In this document: piece after piece, positions 1 through 7,616 of the stretch
Layout: every line of letters starts with the position of its first letter
How positions within the stretch are numbered: position 1 is the first letter of the stretch
Assembly: GCA_902572155.1 (NCBI GenBank)
Contig: CACGET010000010.1
Coordinates: forward strand, 1 to 25,945
DNA: 25,945 nt
Reading direction: 5' to 3'
Origin: an uncultured Pelagibacteraceae bacterium
GTDB lineage: Bacteria; Pseudomonadota; Alphaproteobacteria; Pelagibacterales; Pelagibacteraceae
Made by a program: the position numbers and the translations under genes
Notes under the pieces: model-generated
Database searches by the model: none
Told to the model about the DNA's origin: nothing
The model's input: only the letters and a program-made list of their open reading frames with translations

Positions 1-185
1 TATACAAAGAAACAATCAAAGGATTTAGTTTATCTGACTTTTTAATTATGAAACATTGGTTGTCGTATGCAAAAAATATAAATGATATTTCTTATAAAAA
101 TATAACAGAGGATATTCCAAATTCAGAATTAGTATCAGGTCTTATATCTGGTCAATTAGATTTTAGAAAAAAACAAATTTTATGA
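1..185 (+). CDS. 3' end of an unidentified protein (partial)
   Basis: An open frame enters from the left edge (first complete codon at base 3) and ends at TGA 183-185, giving about 60 C-terminal residues. The tail reads ...SGLISGQLDFRKKQIL. The codon use is AT-rich and lysine-rich like the neighbours. It lies 12 bases upstream of the phhB start on the same strand, so the two are probably co-transcribed. I recognise no domain in this tail and assign no function. The true start lies outside the window. Confidence 0.6.
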   Translation, partial: YKETIKGFSLSDFLIMKHWLSYAKNINDISYKNITEDIPNSELVSGLISGQLDFRKKQIL

Positions 186-197
186 TAGAGTAATGTA

Positions 198-542
198 ATG
201 AGTGACTTACTAAATAAAAAATGTGTACCTTGTGAAGGTGGCGTAATACCTTTTGATATTTCTGAAATTCATAAGTATCAAAAAAAAGTTGATGGTTGGG
301 ATATTATAAAAGATAAAAAAGAAATTTATTTTTTAGAAAAAAAATTTGATTTTTTAAATTTTGTAGAAAGTGAGGAATTTGTAAGTAAAGTTGGAAAAAT
401 TTCTGAGAAAGAAGGTCATCATCCAGACATTAACTTTGGTTGGGGTTATGCAAAAGTTACAATCACAACTCATGCAATTAAAGGTTTGTCTGAAAATGAT
501 TTTATTTTAGCAGCAAAAATAGATCAGATAACTAATGTCTAA
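198..542 (+). CDS. phhB: pterin-4a-carbinolamine dehydratase (PhhB/PCD)
   Basis: A cytosolic enzyme that dehydrates 4a-hydroxytetrahydrobiopterin, recycling the pterin cofactor of aromatic amino acid hydroxylases. The 114 residues match the usual length. The family signature is clear: EGHHPDI (residues 72-78, with the paired histidines H74 and H75), GWGYAKVTITTH with the third active-site histidine H92, then GLSENDFILAAKID near the C-terminus. No strong Shine-Dalgarno precedes the ATG. The gene follows the partial upstream frame by 12 bases, and its 3' end overlaps the convergent purH by 11 bases. No phenylalanine hydroxylase gene is visible here, so its partner enzyme is either elsewhere or absent. 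The family call is secure; the physiological role is inferred. Confidence 0.95.
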   Translation: MSDLLNKKCVPCEGGVIPFDISEIHKYQKKVDGWDIIKDKKEIYFLEKKFDFLNFVESEEFVSKVGKISEKEGHHPDINFGWGYAKVTITTHAIKGLSENDFILAAKIDQITNV

Positions 543-2067
543 AATGTCGAGTTTTAGAAAAAACTAAAACGGTATCTGTTTGGTTAGCAAATTTTATAAT
601 TTCTTTATCCCGTATTGAGCCGTAAGGTTGTATTATAGCTGATACGCCAGCTTGTACTAATTTTTCTATCCCATCAACAAATGGAAAGAATGCATCAGAA
701 GCTGCCACTAAATTACTATCTATACTCATAAATTTTTTCATTTTATCAATTGCAATTTGACAACTATCAAGTCTACTTGGTTGACCAGATCCTATACCAG
801 TCGTTGTCTCATTTGTTGCAATTACTATTGCGTTAGATTTAACAAATCTACAAATATTAAACGCAAAAATAAGATCTTTCATTTGTTTTGGATTAGGTTT
901 CTTTTTTGAAACAACTTTAAAATCTCTATTGTTGAATTTTTGAATATCTCCTGATTGGACTAAAATTTCATCATCTGATGATAAATAATTATAATTTTCA
1001 CTTGATGCATAATAAGAGGCATCAATCAATCGTAAATTTTTTTTTGTACGAAGAATTTTAATTGCATCTTTGTGAAAACCATTTGCTATAATTACTTCAG
1101 TAAATAATTTACTCAATACAGAAGCAATTTTTTTAGTTATTTTATAATTACAAGATATAACACCACCAAAAGCACTTATAGGATCACATGCTAAGGCTGA
1201 CATATAACTCTCTAAATGTTTTTTTTTAATAGAAACACCACATGGATTGCCATGCTTAATAATTGTGGTGCCAATATTCTGTGGTAAAGATTTTGTAATT
1301 TTGAGAGCAGTAAAAATATCGCTATAATTATTATAACTAAGTTGTTTTCCTTGAATTTGTTTGATGTTTGTTAAAGTATTTCTTGAATACAAAGCACCTT
1401 TTTGATGAGGATTTTCTCCATATCTAAGTCTTTCAATTAGGTTTGAACTAATTATTTTTTTTTTAGGAAAATCTATATTTGTAATTTTGTTAAAGTAATT
1501 TGAAACTATAGAATCATAATAAGCTGTTTCGGTAAAAGCAAGACGAGACATTTTTATTCTAAATCCTAAAGATGTTGATCCATTATTCTTTTTTAGTTCA
1601 CTAATTAATTCATCGTATTGATTTAATGAAGTAATAACGGTTACATCATTATAATTTTTAGCAGCTGAACGAACCATAGATGGACCACCAATATCGATAT
1701 TTTCAACAATTTTTTTATTGTTTTTTGTCACTTTTAAAATTTTTTCAAAGGGATAGAAATTTACAATAACAAGATCAATATTCTCAAAATTTTGTGATTT
1801 CAAATCCATTTTATGGGATTTTTTATTTCTTATATTCAATATTCCAGCATGAATCTTTGGATGAAGAGTTTTAACTCTTCCATTTAAAATTTCTGGTGAA
1901 TTTGTAAATTTTGATACTTCTAAACAATTAAATTTTAGTTTCTTAATTTCTTTATAGGTACCACCAGAACTAATAATTTTAATTTTATTTTTTTTTAAAA
2001 TATTAAGTAATGGTTTTAATTTATTTTTATTTGAAACAGAAATTAGCGCAGTTTTAATTTTTCTCAT
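532..2067 (-). CDS. purH: bifunctional AICAR formyltransferase / IMP cyclohydrolase
   Basis: Catalyses the last two steps of de novo purine synthesis: formylation of AICAR by 10-formyl-THF, then ring closure to IMP. The 511 residues match a full-length PurH. The N-terminal MGS-like cyclohydrolase domain (about 1-190) has LISVSNK, ISSGGTY and GGPSMVRSAAKNY. The C-terminal transformylase has RYGENPHQ (215-222), the catalytic Lys-His in IIKHGNPCG (K271, H272), and SDAFFPFVDGIEKLVQAGV near the end. The start ATG shares a base with the stop of the upstream heparinase-like gene (TAATG), so the two are probably translationally coupled. The 3' end overlaps convergent phhB by 11 bases. The one-carbon donor pathway appears elsewhere in the window as folD. 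Confidence 0.97.
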   Translation of the reverse strand: MRKIKTALISVSNKNKLKPLLNILKKNKIKIISSGGTYKEIKKLKFNCLEVSKFTNSPEILNGRVKTLHPKIHAGILNIRNKKSHKMDLKSQNFENIDLVIVNFYPFEKILKVTKNNKKIVENIDIGGPSMVRSAAKNYNDVTVITSLNQYDELISELKKNNGSTSLGFRIKMSRLAFTETAYYDSIVSNYFNKITNIDFPKKKIISSNLIERLRYGENPHQKGALYSRNTLTNIKQIQGKQLSYNNYSDIFTALKITKSLPQNIGTTIIKHGNPCGVSIKKKHLESYMSALACDPISAFGGVISCNYKITKKIASVLSKLFTEVIIANGFHKDAIKILRTKKNLRLIDASYYASSENYNYLSSDDEILVQSGDIQKFNNRDFKVVSKKKPNPKQMKDLIFAFNICRFVKSNAIVIATNETTTGIGSGQPSRLDSCQIAIDKMKKFMSIDSNLVAASDAFFPFVDGIEKLVQAGVSAIIQPYGSIRDKEIIKFANQTDTVLVFSKTRHFRH

Positions 2068-3695
2068 TATAGTTTAGTTATTTCCCATTTAATAGTCTCA
2101 TTAGCCATATTAGTCATTCCAGATATAAATATATGTTGATTTTCTTTATAAGAATTTTTATTACCTAAGTATAATCCATTATCAATATTTATATCAAAAT
2201 TTTCACAATTAAATTTCCAGCCTTCTTCCTCTAATTCAATAAGTATTGATTTGTTATCTTGAGTTTTCATAATTTTTGAATTTGGATCAAGATGAAATCT
2301 AATATCAAATTTAATATTTTTAAATGTATCTTTTCTTAATATTTTATCAAAACCAATAAATTTCATTTGTTCTGGATAAAACTCAATTTCTCGTTCGTGT
2401 ATGGCTTTAAATTTTTTAAAATACCCATTATGAGCCGCCAAGATTTTCCAATAATTATCCTCGAATACGATATTTTTCTTGGTAATTTTTAAGTCAAAAT
2501 CGGTAATATAGTCTAATTTTCCATATTTTTTAAACTTACATGAAGAATAATCTTCAATTGTTAATGTATTTTGTAAAGCTGTACTTCTTGAAAGACTATT
2601 TAATTTGTTATCTTTATTTATAAAATAACCAGAGTTACTTAATAGTTTTTTTCCGTTAGATATTATTTCAAAAGATAAAGCCCCTGATTGATAATTCTTA
2701 GAAAAATGTCTGCCTGGACTTGGTCCAACATCCATTGTAAGTATAATCTTTTTATTGCTTAAAATTGCATAACCAGCAAGTTCCTTTTCCTGATTTTTGA
2801 ACTTATATCCAAGTCTCTTCAAATAATAGTCAAATTCAACATTATTTGAAACATAATTTCCATTAAAGAAAATATCATGTTTTATATTTTGCCAGACAAA
2901 TGCATAACTTGAACCAAGGTAATAAATTGTCTCCTCAATGTATTCAGGAATAGTATTTTGAGACTCTTTAAACCATTCTCTTATTAAAATAAAATATTTA
3001 AGGTAAAAAATTAATTGGTTGATATTTCTAGATTTTGGGAATCCCCGATTATCAATTGAGCTTTTAATAATATTTTTCAAAAGATTTAATCCAAATGAAA
3101 GATATTTTTTATGATTTTGATAAGCCAGCCCTGTAAGAATTATAGCAGCACATCCAACGATCTTATCATCAACTTCCTTTGATGATCTAACTACATTAAT
3201 GAGATGATTTATTTGTTTTTTGATAATATTATTAAAAATCATTTTATATTCTTGACTACTATCTTCATATGTCAGCTCATGATTTGACAACCAAGAAATT
3301 ATCCTTTTTGAAGTAAGATCAAAATTCCAACTTTTATTATTATATTTTGTGTTATTATTAATCCAATTTTGAATTACAGACTGTGTATCTTTCTTTGAAG
3401 ACTTTAAGTCTAAGCTAAAAAACCAAAAGAAATTATTTAGTTTTTCAAAATCCTTTGAATTTAAATTATCATTCCATATTGAATTTAGTGCAAAATCTTC
3501 AATTTTATATTTTTTTTTTTGATATTTTATTATTGAGGATAATAAATGTGGACTTGGTTTATAATCAAAAATATTATCATCCACTTTAGATATTTTCTTT
3601 TCATAAAAACTTGAATTTTTATAAATAGTACTAAAATTTTTTTTTAAATTTATGAATAATTCACTGATGTCAACAAGGAAGTCTTTTTTTATCAT
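2067..3695 (-). CDS. heparinase II/III-like protein
   Basis: A 542-residue protein with the architecture of alphaproteobacterial heparinase II/III-like proteins: an alpha-helical N-terminal part (about 1-300, including DNRGFPKSRNINQL at 215-228) and a C-terminal beta-sandwich starting near ELAGYAILSNKK (305-316). Families of this fold are polysaccharide lyases acting on uronate-containing glycans. I recall such genes next to purH in other alphaproteobacteria. Two positions usually occupied by histidine in relatives appear as glutamine: YQSGALSFE (Q336) and STALQNTL (Q375). Lyase activity is therefore doubtful. There is no obvious signal peptide. The coding strand contains a run of eleven A residues (opposite 3510-3520). 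The gene sits 8 bases after rpe and overlaps purH by one base. The family call is good; function and substrate are unknown. Confidence 0.8.
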   Translation of the reverse strand: MIKKDFLVDISELFINLKKNFSTIYKNSSFYEKKISKVDDNIFDYKPSPHLLSSIIKYQKKKYKIEDFALNSIWNDNLNSKDFEKLNNFFWFFSLDLKSSKKDTQSVIQNWINNNTKYNNKSWNFDLTSKRIISWLSNHELTYEDSSQEYKMIFNNIIKKQINHLINVVRSSKEVDDKIVGCAAIILTGLAYQNHKKYLSFGLNLLKNIIKSSIDNRGFPKSRNINQLIFYLKYFILIREWFKESQNTIPEYIEETIYYLGSSYAFVWQNIKHDIFFNGNYVSNNVEFDYYLKRLGYKFKNQEKELAGYAILSNKKIILTMDVGPSPGRHFSKNYQSGALSFEIISNGKKLLSNSGYFINKDNKLNSLSRSTALQNTLTIEDYSSCKFKKYGKLDYITDFDLKITKKNIVFEDNYWKILAAHNGYFKKFKAIHEREIEFYPEQMKFIGFDKILRKDTFKNIKFDIRFHLDPNSKIMKTQDNKSILIELEEEGWKFNCENFDINIDNGLYLGNKNSYKENQHIFISGMTNMANETIKWEITKL

Positions 3696-3703
3696 TAACT
3701 TAT

Positions 3704-4360
3704 TTAATTTCTTAATAAATCAATATTTTTTTTTATATCTCCATTATTACTCTTAAATATTGTTGTGCCAGAGACAAGAATATTTGCACCTGCTTCAATT
3801 GCTAATTTATAATTTTCAAAATTAATTCCACCATCAATTTCAATGTCAAAGTGTAAATTTTTTTCAGTTTGAATTTTTTTAAGTTCTATAATTTTTTCTA
3901 AAACTTTAGGTATGAATTTTTGTCCTCCAAAACCTGGATTTACGCTCATTATTAAAACTAAATCAATTTTATCAAGTAAGTTTATAATTAAGTCAATTTT
4001 ACTTTCTGGATTTAGTGAAACACCTACTTTTTTATTTAATTTTTTTATTTTTGATATTGATGCTTCTAAATTAGCTGTTGCCTCAGGATGAATTGTAATA
4101 ATGTCCGCACCTGCATCCGCGTAAGCATCAATATACTCATGCACAGGTGAAATCATTAAATGAACATCAAATTTTAATGAACAATTTTTTTTTAGTGATT
4201 TAATCACTGGTGGACCAATAGTAAGGTTTGGTACAAAGTGGCCATCCATAACATCGACATGTATCATGTCAGCACCACCTTTTTCTAATTTTTTTATTTC
4301 ATTCCCTAATTGACTAAAATCTGCTGATAGAATTGATGGTGAAATTTGTATTTTTTTCAT
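3704..4360 (-). CDS. rpe: ribulose-phosphate 3-epimerase
   Basis: Interconverts ribulose-5-phosphate and xylulose-5-phosphate in the pentose phosphate pathway. The 218-residue TIM barrel shows all the family signatures: ISPSILSADFSQLG at the N-terminus, metal ligands H34 and D36 in IHVDVMDGHFVPN, H67 in VHLMI, MSVNPGFGGQKF (138-149), the metal/catalytic D176 in IEIDGGIN, and the phosphate-binding VSGTTIF near the end. The start is MKKIQISPSIL, with no close upstream alternative. It is the second gene of a - strand set: 28 bases after the YggT-like gene and 8 bases before the heparinase-like gene. Nothing is unusual about it. Confidence 0.97.
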   Translation of the reverse strand: MKKIQISPSILSADFSQLGNEIKKLEKGGADMIHVDVMDGHFVPNLTIGPPVIKSLKKNCSLKFDVHLMISPVHEYIDAYADAGADIITIHPEATANLEASISKIKKLNKKVGVSLNPESKIDLIINLLDKIDLVLIMSVNPGFGGQKFIPKVLEKIIELKKIQTEKNLHFDIEIDGGINFENYKLAIEAGANILVSGTTIFKSNNGDIKKNIDLLRN

Positions 4361-4388
4361 TAATAACTAAATCTACTAGTATCAATTT

Positions 4389-4745
4389 TTAAAATTTAAT
4401 TGAATTAAAAAATTGGTAAATTTGTCTCGAAATTTCGCTTTCTAGAGGAAAAGATAACATGCCCATTACAGAATAACCTAAAACATAAGGCATTAAGTAA
4501 AATCTAACCATAAAAAAAAACCATGCAACATAGAGGGGCACTAGAGGCTGAATAATGAAAGATGGAGTTATAGGTTTAAATATATTTAATAAAGGATTAG
4601 TGAATTTTACAAAAACTTTCATAAAAAAGAATTGAGAGTCTTCTTTTTGAAAAATATTCATTGCAACCCTGCCTATCAAGGTCCACATTATTACTCCAAG
4701 AATATAATCAATTATATAAACTAAGGGATGAAAGTTAGCTGACAT
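4389..4745 (-). CDS. YggT-like small integral membrane protein
   Basis: A 118-residue hydrophobic protein with about two membrane-spanning regions, roughly residues 8-30 (YIIDYILGVIMWTLIGRVAM) and 65-100 (PLVPLYVAWFFFMVRF), joined by a loop containing FVKFTNPLLNIFKPITPSF. The pattern of helix, then a T(D/N)P-L-x-x-x-(K/R)P-(I/V)-x-P loop, then helix resembles the YggT family. A more typical YggT is encoded at 13880-14170. The role of YggT proteins is not well established; they have been linked to membrane or envelope functions. The gene heads the rpe/heparinase/purH set and follows the terminator hairpin at 4768-4791. Family membership is probable, not certain. Confidence 0.65.
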   Translation of the reverse strand: MSANFHPLVYIIDYILGVIMWTLIGRVAMNIFQKEDSQFFFMKVFVKFTNPLLNIFKPITPSFIIQPLVPLYVAWFFFMVRFYLMPYVLGYSVMGMLSFPLESEISRQIYQFFNSIKF

Positions 4746-4767
4746 TAAAATAAATTTAATTGAATGA

Positions 4768-4791
4768 AAGGGGCGAAATTAATCGCCCCTT
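4768..4791 (-). terminator. Rho-independent-type terminator of the symporter operon
   Basis: A perfect 9-bp inverted repeat (AAGGGGCGA at 4768-4776 and TCGCCCCTT at 4783-4791) with a 6-base AATTAA loop. It lies 9 bases after the symporter stop codon. On the - strand it is followed by TTTCATTCAATTAAATTTATTTTA, which is T-rich but interrupted. The GC-rich stem stands out sharply against the AT-rich surroundings. It separates the symporter pair from the YggT-like/rpe/purH set transcribed in the same direction. It was read by eye; folding energy was not computed. Confidence 0.75.
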
Positions 4792-4800
4792 AATAAAGTT

Positions 4801-6609
4801 TTAACTTTTGCCGATGATCGTTTTACCTGACGGTACTCGAACTTCGTCAACCATTTTTTGGACTGAAGCACTCGGTTCTGAAGTGATTAAACTTACAATA
4901 ACCATAGACACTAAACTTACAGCTGATCCAAAGATACCAAATGTTAATTGTGTAATACCCAAGAATCCACTTCCACCATTTCGTACCCAAATTAGGTAAC
5001 CCATACCAGAAGCAAGACCTAAAGCCATACCAGCTATAGCACCTTCTTTGTTAGCTCTCTTCCACCATACACCAAGTACCAGTGGGAAGAACAATCCAGA
5101 CATTGCAAAGTCAAAAGCCCATATGACTGAACCCAAGATACCTTGGATCTCCATTGCTGCAATAGTTGCTCCAGCAAAACCAATTACTACAAGTAATACC
5201 CTTGCAACAACTAGTCTTTTTGCAGTCTCTGCTTTTGGATCAATGATCTTATAGTAAACATCATGTGAGATCGCATTAGCAATCGCTAAAATCAAACCAT
5301 CAGCTGTTGACATGGCAGCAGCCATACCTCCAGCAGCAACTAGGCCTGAAATTACATAAGGCAATCCAGCAATCTCTGGTGTTGCTAACACAACAGCTTT
5401 ACCACCCATGAAAAACTCATTTAATTCAAGAGTTCCATTTCCGTTAAAGTCGCTTACAAACATCAAGTTTGCCTGGTTCCAGTTTTGATACCAATCTATT
5501 GCTTGAACTTCTGCAATTGATTTACCAATGATACCTGTTGCTAAATTAGGATCAATTAATGACAATTTAGATAGCGTCGCTAACATTGGAGCAGAAGAAT
5601 AAAGTAGGAAGATAAAGAATAAAGACCATCCTACTGATTTTCTAGCTGCTTTTACACTTGGAGTAGTAAAATATCTCATCATTACGTGAGGCAATGAAGC
5701 TGTTCCCATCATCATTGCAAGTGCTAATGAAATAAACGCCCAAGGTGTTGCGTTAACTGCAGAGTGAGCTTTAGTTATTCCAGCCAACCCTTTTGGTACT
5801 GTTGCTAAATCAGCAGCAGAGTTTTTTACAAAACCAAACTGTTGTTCTAGTTCACCAATTCTAGCTACTTCATCAGCTAACATAAAGTGAGGAAAGAAAC
5901 CCGCACCCATTTTATTACTGATCCAGAATACTGGAAGCAAGTAAGCTATAATTAGTACAATATATTGAGCTACCTGAGTCCAAGTTACTCCTCTCATACC
6001 ACCTAACATTGAGCATAGTAAGATACTTACTAACCCAACGTATACAGCGTATTGAAACGGAATATCAAGTGCTACAGATGCAATAGTACCTGTTGCATTA
6101 ATTTGAGCAGTTACATAGGTAAATGAAGCGACAGTTAAAACTACTACCGCAAGAAACCTAGTTAAATTACCACCATATCTTGTACCAATAAAATCTGGAA
6201 CTGTGTAACATCCAAATTTTCTTAGGTAAGGTGCTAGTAAAGTTGCAACCAATACATAGCCACCAGTCCAACCGACTAGAAGAGCCATATAACCATAGCC
6301 TTTAAAGTAAATACCTCCTGCCATTGCAACGAATGAAGCACCAGACATCCAGTCTGCTGCTGTCGCCATTCCGTTGAATACAGTTGGGACTTGTCTTCCT
6401 GCTACGTAATATGCATCTGCTTGGGCTGTTCGTGATAGCCAACCAATTATTGCATAGATGAATACTGTAAAGGCTACGAAGCAAATACCTATTGCTTTCG
6501 AAGTCATACCCATCTGCTCACCAATTGACATTAAGATTATAAAACCTATAAAACCACCCGTATAGATTCCATAAACTTTTGGCAAATTATCTATAAAATT
6601 ACCTTTCAT
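4801..6609 (-). CDS. sodium:solute symporter, large subunit (VC_2705-type, ActP-like)
   Basis: A 602-residue inner-membrane transporter of the sodium:solute symporter family, with a dozen or more hydrophobic segments. Family sequence features include DAYYVAGRQVPTVFNGMATAADWMSGASF (65-93), YTVPDFIGTRYG (135-146), and ATPEIAGLPYVISGLVAAGGMAAAMSTADGLILAIANAISHD (409-450). The last is typical of acetate permease-like members. Pairing with a DUF4212 small subunit places it in the two-component VC_2705/TIGR03647 type. A hydrophilic loop at 387-398 (DFNGNGTLELNE) fits the EF-hand calcium-binding consensus. The nearby acs gene suggests acetate or another short carboxylate as substrate, which is an inference. 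The gene is visibly richer in G+C than its neighbours. Its start shares one base with the small-subunit stop. Two small frames on the opposite strand inside it were ignored. Confidence 0.9.
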   Translation of the reverse strand: MKGNFIDNLPKVYGIYTGGFIGFIILMSIGEQMGMTSKAIGICFVAFTVFIYAIIGWLSRTAQADAYYVAGRQVPTVFNGMATAADWMSGASFVAMAGGIYFKGYGYMALLVGWTGGYVLVATLLAPYLRKFGCYTVPDFIGTRYGGNLTRFLAVVVLTVASFTYVTAQINATGTIASVALDIPFQYAVYVGLVSILLCSMLGGMRGVTWTQVAQYIVLIIAYLLPVFWISNKMGAGFFPHFMLADEVARIGELEQQFGFVKNSAADLATVPKGLAGITKAHSAVNATPWAFISLALAMMMGTASLPHVMMRYFTTPSVKAARKSVGWSLFFIFLLYSSAPMLATLSKLSLIDPNLATGIIGKSIAEVQAIDWYQNWNQANLMFVSDFNGNGTLELNEFFMGGKAVVLATPEIAGLPYVISGLVAAGGMAAAMSTADGLILAIANAISHDVYYKIIDPKAETAKRLVVARVLLVVIGFAGATIAAMEIQGILGSVIWAFDFAMSGLFFPLVLGVWWKRANKEGAIAGMALGLASGMGYLIWVRNGGSGFLGITQLTFGIFGSAVSLVSMVIVSLITSEPSASVQKMVDEVRVPSGKTIIGKS

Positions 6610-6869
6610 TAGTCGTCCTCTCTTTCTGAAAAGCCAAATTCTTCATCGATTTTTTCTTGTCTGTTTGCAAACCAGAAAATTAGGATTACGAATATTCCAA
6701 GTGATCCCTGACAAGTAAACCAATATGTCAGTGGATAACCGAAAGGTCCCGCAACCGATTCCATTTCAGCTCCAAAAAGGAAGATACCAATTGAGAATAC
6801 AAACCAGATAGCTAAAGTCATCATTAGCAATCCTCTGGTTTTTTCCCAGTGTTGTGCCTGTTTCGACAT
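6609..6869 (-). CDS. symporter small subunit, DUF4212 (TIGR03647)
   Basis: An 86-residue protein with two membrane helices, about residues 12-34 and 52-69, and an acidic C-terminal tail (DEEFGFSEREDD). The features HWEKTRGLL near the N-terminus and YWFTCQGSLGIFVILIFWFANR are those of the DUF4212 proteins found directly upstream of VC_2705-type sodium:solute symporters. It is thought to be an accessory subunit of the transporter. The stop codon shares one base with the start of the large subunit, so expression is probably coupled. The ATG has an unusually good Shine-Dalgarno (see 6875-6882). Confidence 0.9.
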   Translation of the reverse strand: MSKQAQHWEKTRGLLMMTLAIWFVFSIGIFLFGAEMESVAGPFGYPLTYWFTCQGSLGIFVILIFWFANRQEKIDEEFGFSEREDD

Positions 6870-6992
6870 GTATACCTCTCTCTTTTAGTTATAACTGGCA
6901 AAAACCATAACCATTATGAAAGAGATTTAAAGTGTTAAAATAGCTCAAATTACATGAATTTTTGAGGTATATATCTTGAAAACATTGATTTT
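6870..6992. promoter_or_regulatory. divergent intergenic region between symporter operon and unknown gene
   Basis: At 123 bases this is the longest gene-free stretch in the window. It must carry promoters for the - strand symporter operon and for the + strand 207-residue gene. On the - strand, CATAAT and TATAAC hexamers are possible -10 elements, but neither has a convincing TTGACA-like partner at 16-18 bases, so I do not assign exact promoters. GAGGTATA occurs near both ends: as the symporter ribosome-binding region on the - strand, and at 6964-6971 on the + strand, too far from the ATG at 6993 to act as its ribosome-binding site. Confidence 0.5.
6875..6882 (-). promoter_or_regulatory. strong Shine-Dalgarno for the symporter operon
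   Basis: Read on the - strand, GAGAGAGG ends 5 bases before the ATG of the DUF4212 gene. Most starts in this window have no recognisable Shine-Dalgarno, so this purine-rich site suggests efficient translation of the symporter pair and supports the chosen start. Confidence 0.75.
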
Positions 6993-7616
6993 ATGTCAAA
7001 ATTCAAACTTAGTTGGAAAGACTTATCTTTTAATGATTTTAAAATCTACCTTTTTTCATTGTTTAAAGCATTCATTCCAAAGAGAAAAATTAAAAATTTT
7101 GACGATCTTGAAAATTTTATTCAGTCTAAATCAGCATGGGTAAGTCAAGTTACATTATATAACTATTTAAAAACAAGAATGGGGACTAGGTATGTCCTTC
7201 ATTTTGAGAATGATAAATTTATGTCATCAGTCAATTTAGCCAAATGGAATATTTATTCAGTCGCATTACAGGATCTTACTTTTTTTTCTTTTTCATATTT
7301 AAAAGTTAACTTTAATTATACGGAATATTCAAAAGCTAGAGAAATTTATTTTAATATTCTTGATGATGAAGTATCTAATAATATGCCATTAGAAATTATT
7401 AAAAATGCAAAAGAAACTTTTGATGAAAGATTAAAAAATATAAATTGGGATGAATACTTAATAGACCACCCTTTTAATCCAAGTGCACTAAGTTTATATA
7501 AATGGGCTCCGATAGCAGAAGAGTTAAAAACCTTAGATAGAAAAATTGTATTAAATTCTATGATTTTAAAATGGAAAAATATTGAAAAAGAATTTAATAA
7601 ATTAATAGATCTTTAA
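6993..7616 (+). CDS. conserved protein of unknown function
   Basis: A soluble-looking protein of 207 residues with no signal peptide or clear membrane helix. The most distinctive stretch is SAWVSQVTLYNYLKTRMGTRYVLHFENDKF (47-76), followed by SSVNLAKWNIYSVALQDLTFF. I recall similar alphaproteobacterial proteins, sometimes labelled esterase, but I see no GxSxG or other hydrolase motif here, so I give no function. It lies between the divergent symporter operon and the convergent acs. Its TAA stop overlaps the acs stop on the opposite strand by 4 bases. The location suggests, without proving, a link to carboxylate uptake or acetyl-CoA formation. Confidence 0.8.
   Translation: MSKFKLSWKDLSFNDFKIYLFSLFKAFIPKRKIKNFDDLENFIQSKSAWVSQVTLYNYLKTRMGTRYVLHFENDKFMSSVNLAKWNIYSVALQDLTFFSFSYLKVNFNYTEYSKAREIYFNILDDEVSNNMPLEIIKNAKETFDERLKNINWDEYLIDHPFNPSALSLYKWAPIAEELKTLDRKIVLNSMILKWKNIEKEFNKLIDL

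Noticed and set aside
4808..5254. Two + strand frames of 63 and 68 codons inside the symporter gene
   Set aside because: They lie antisense to a well-supported transporter gene; their presence follows from that gene's higher G+C and lower stop density.
6976..7128. A roughly 50-codon frame from TTG 6976 placed 8 bases after a GAGG at 6964-6967, as a possible leader peptide
   Set aside because: It overlaps the start of the 207-residue gene in another frame, begins with TTG, and its translation looks like an out-of-frame shadow.
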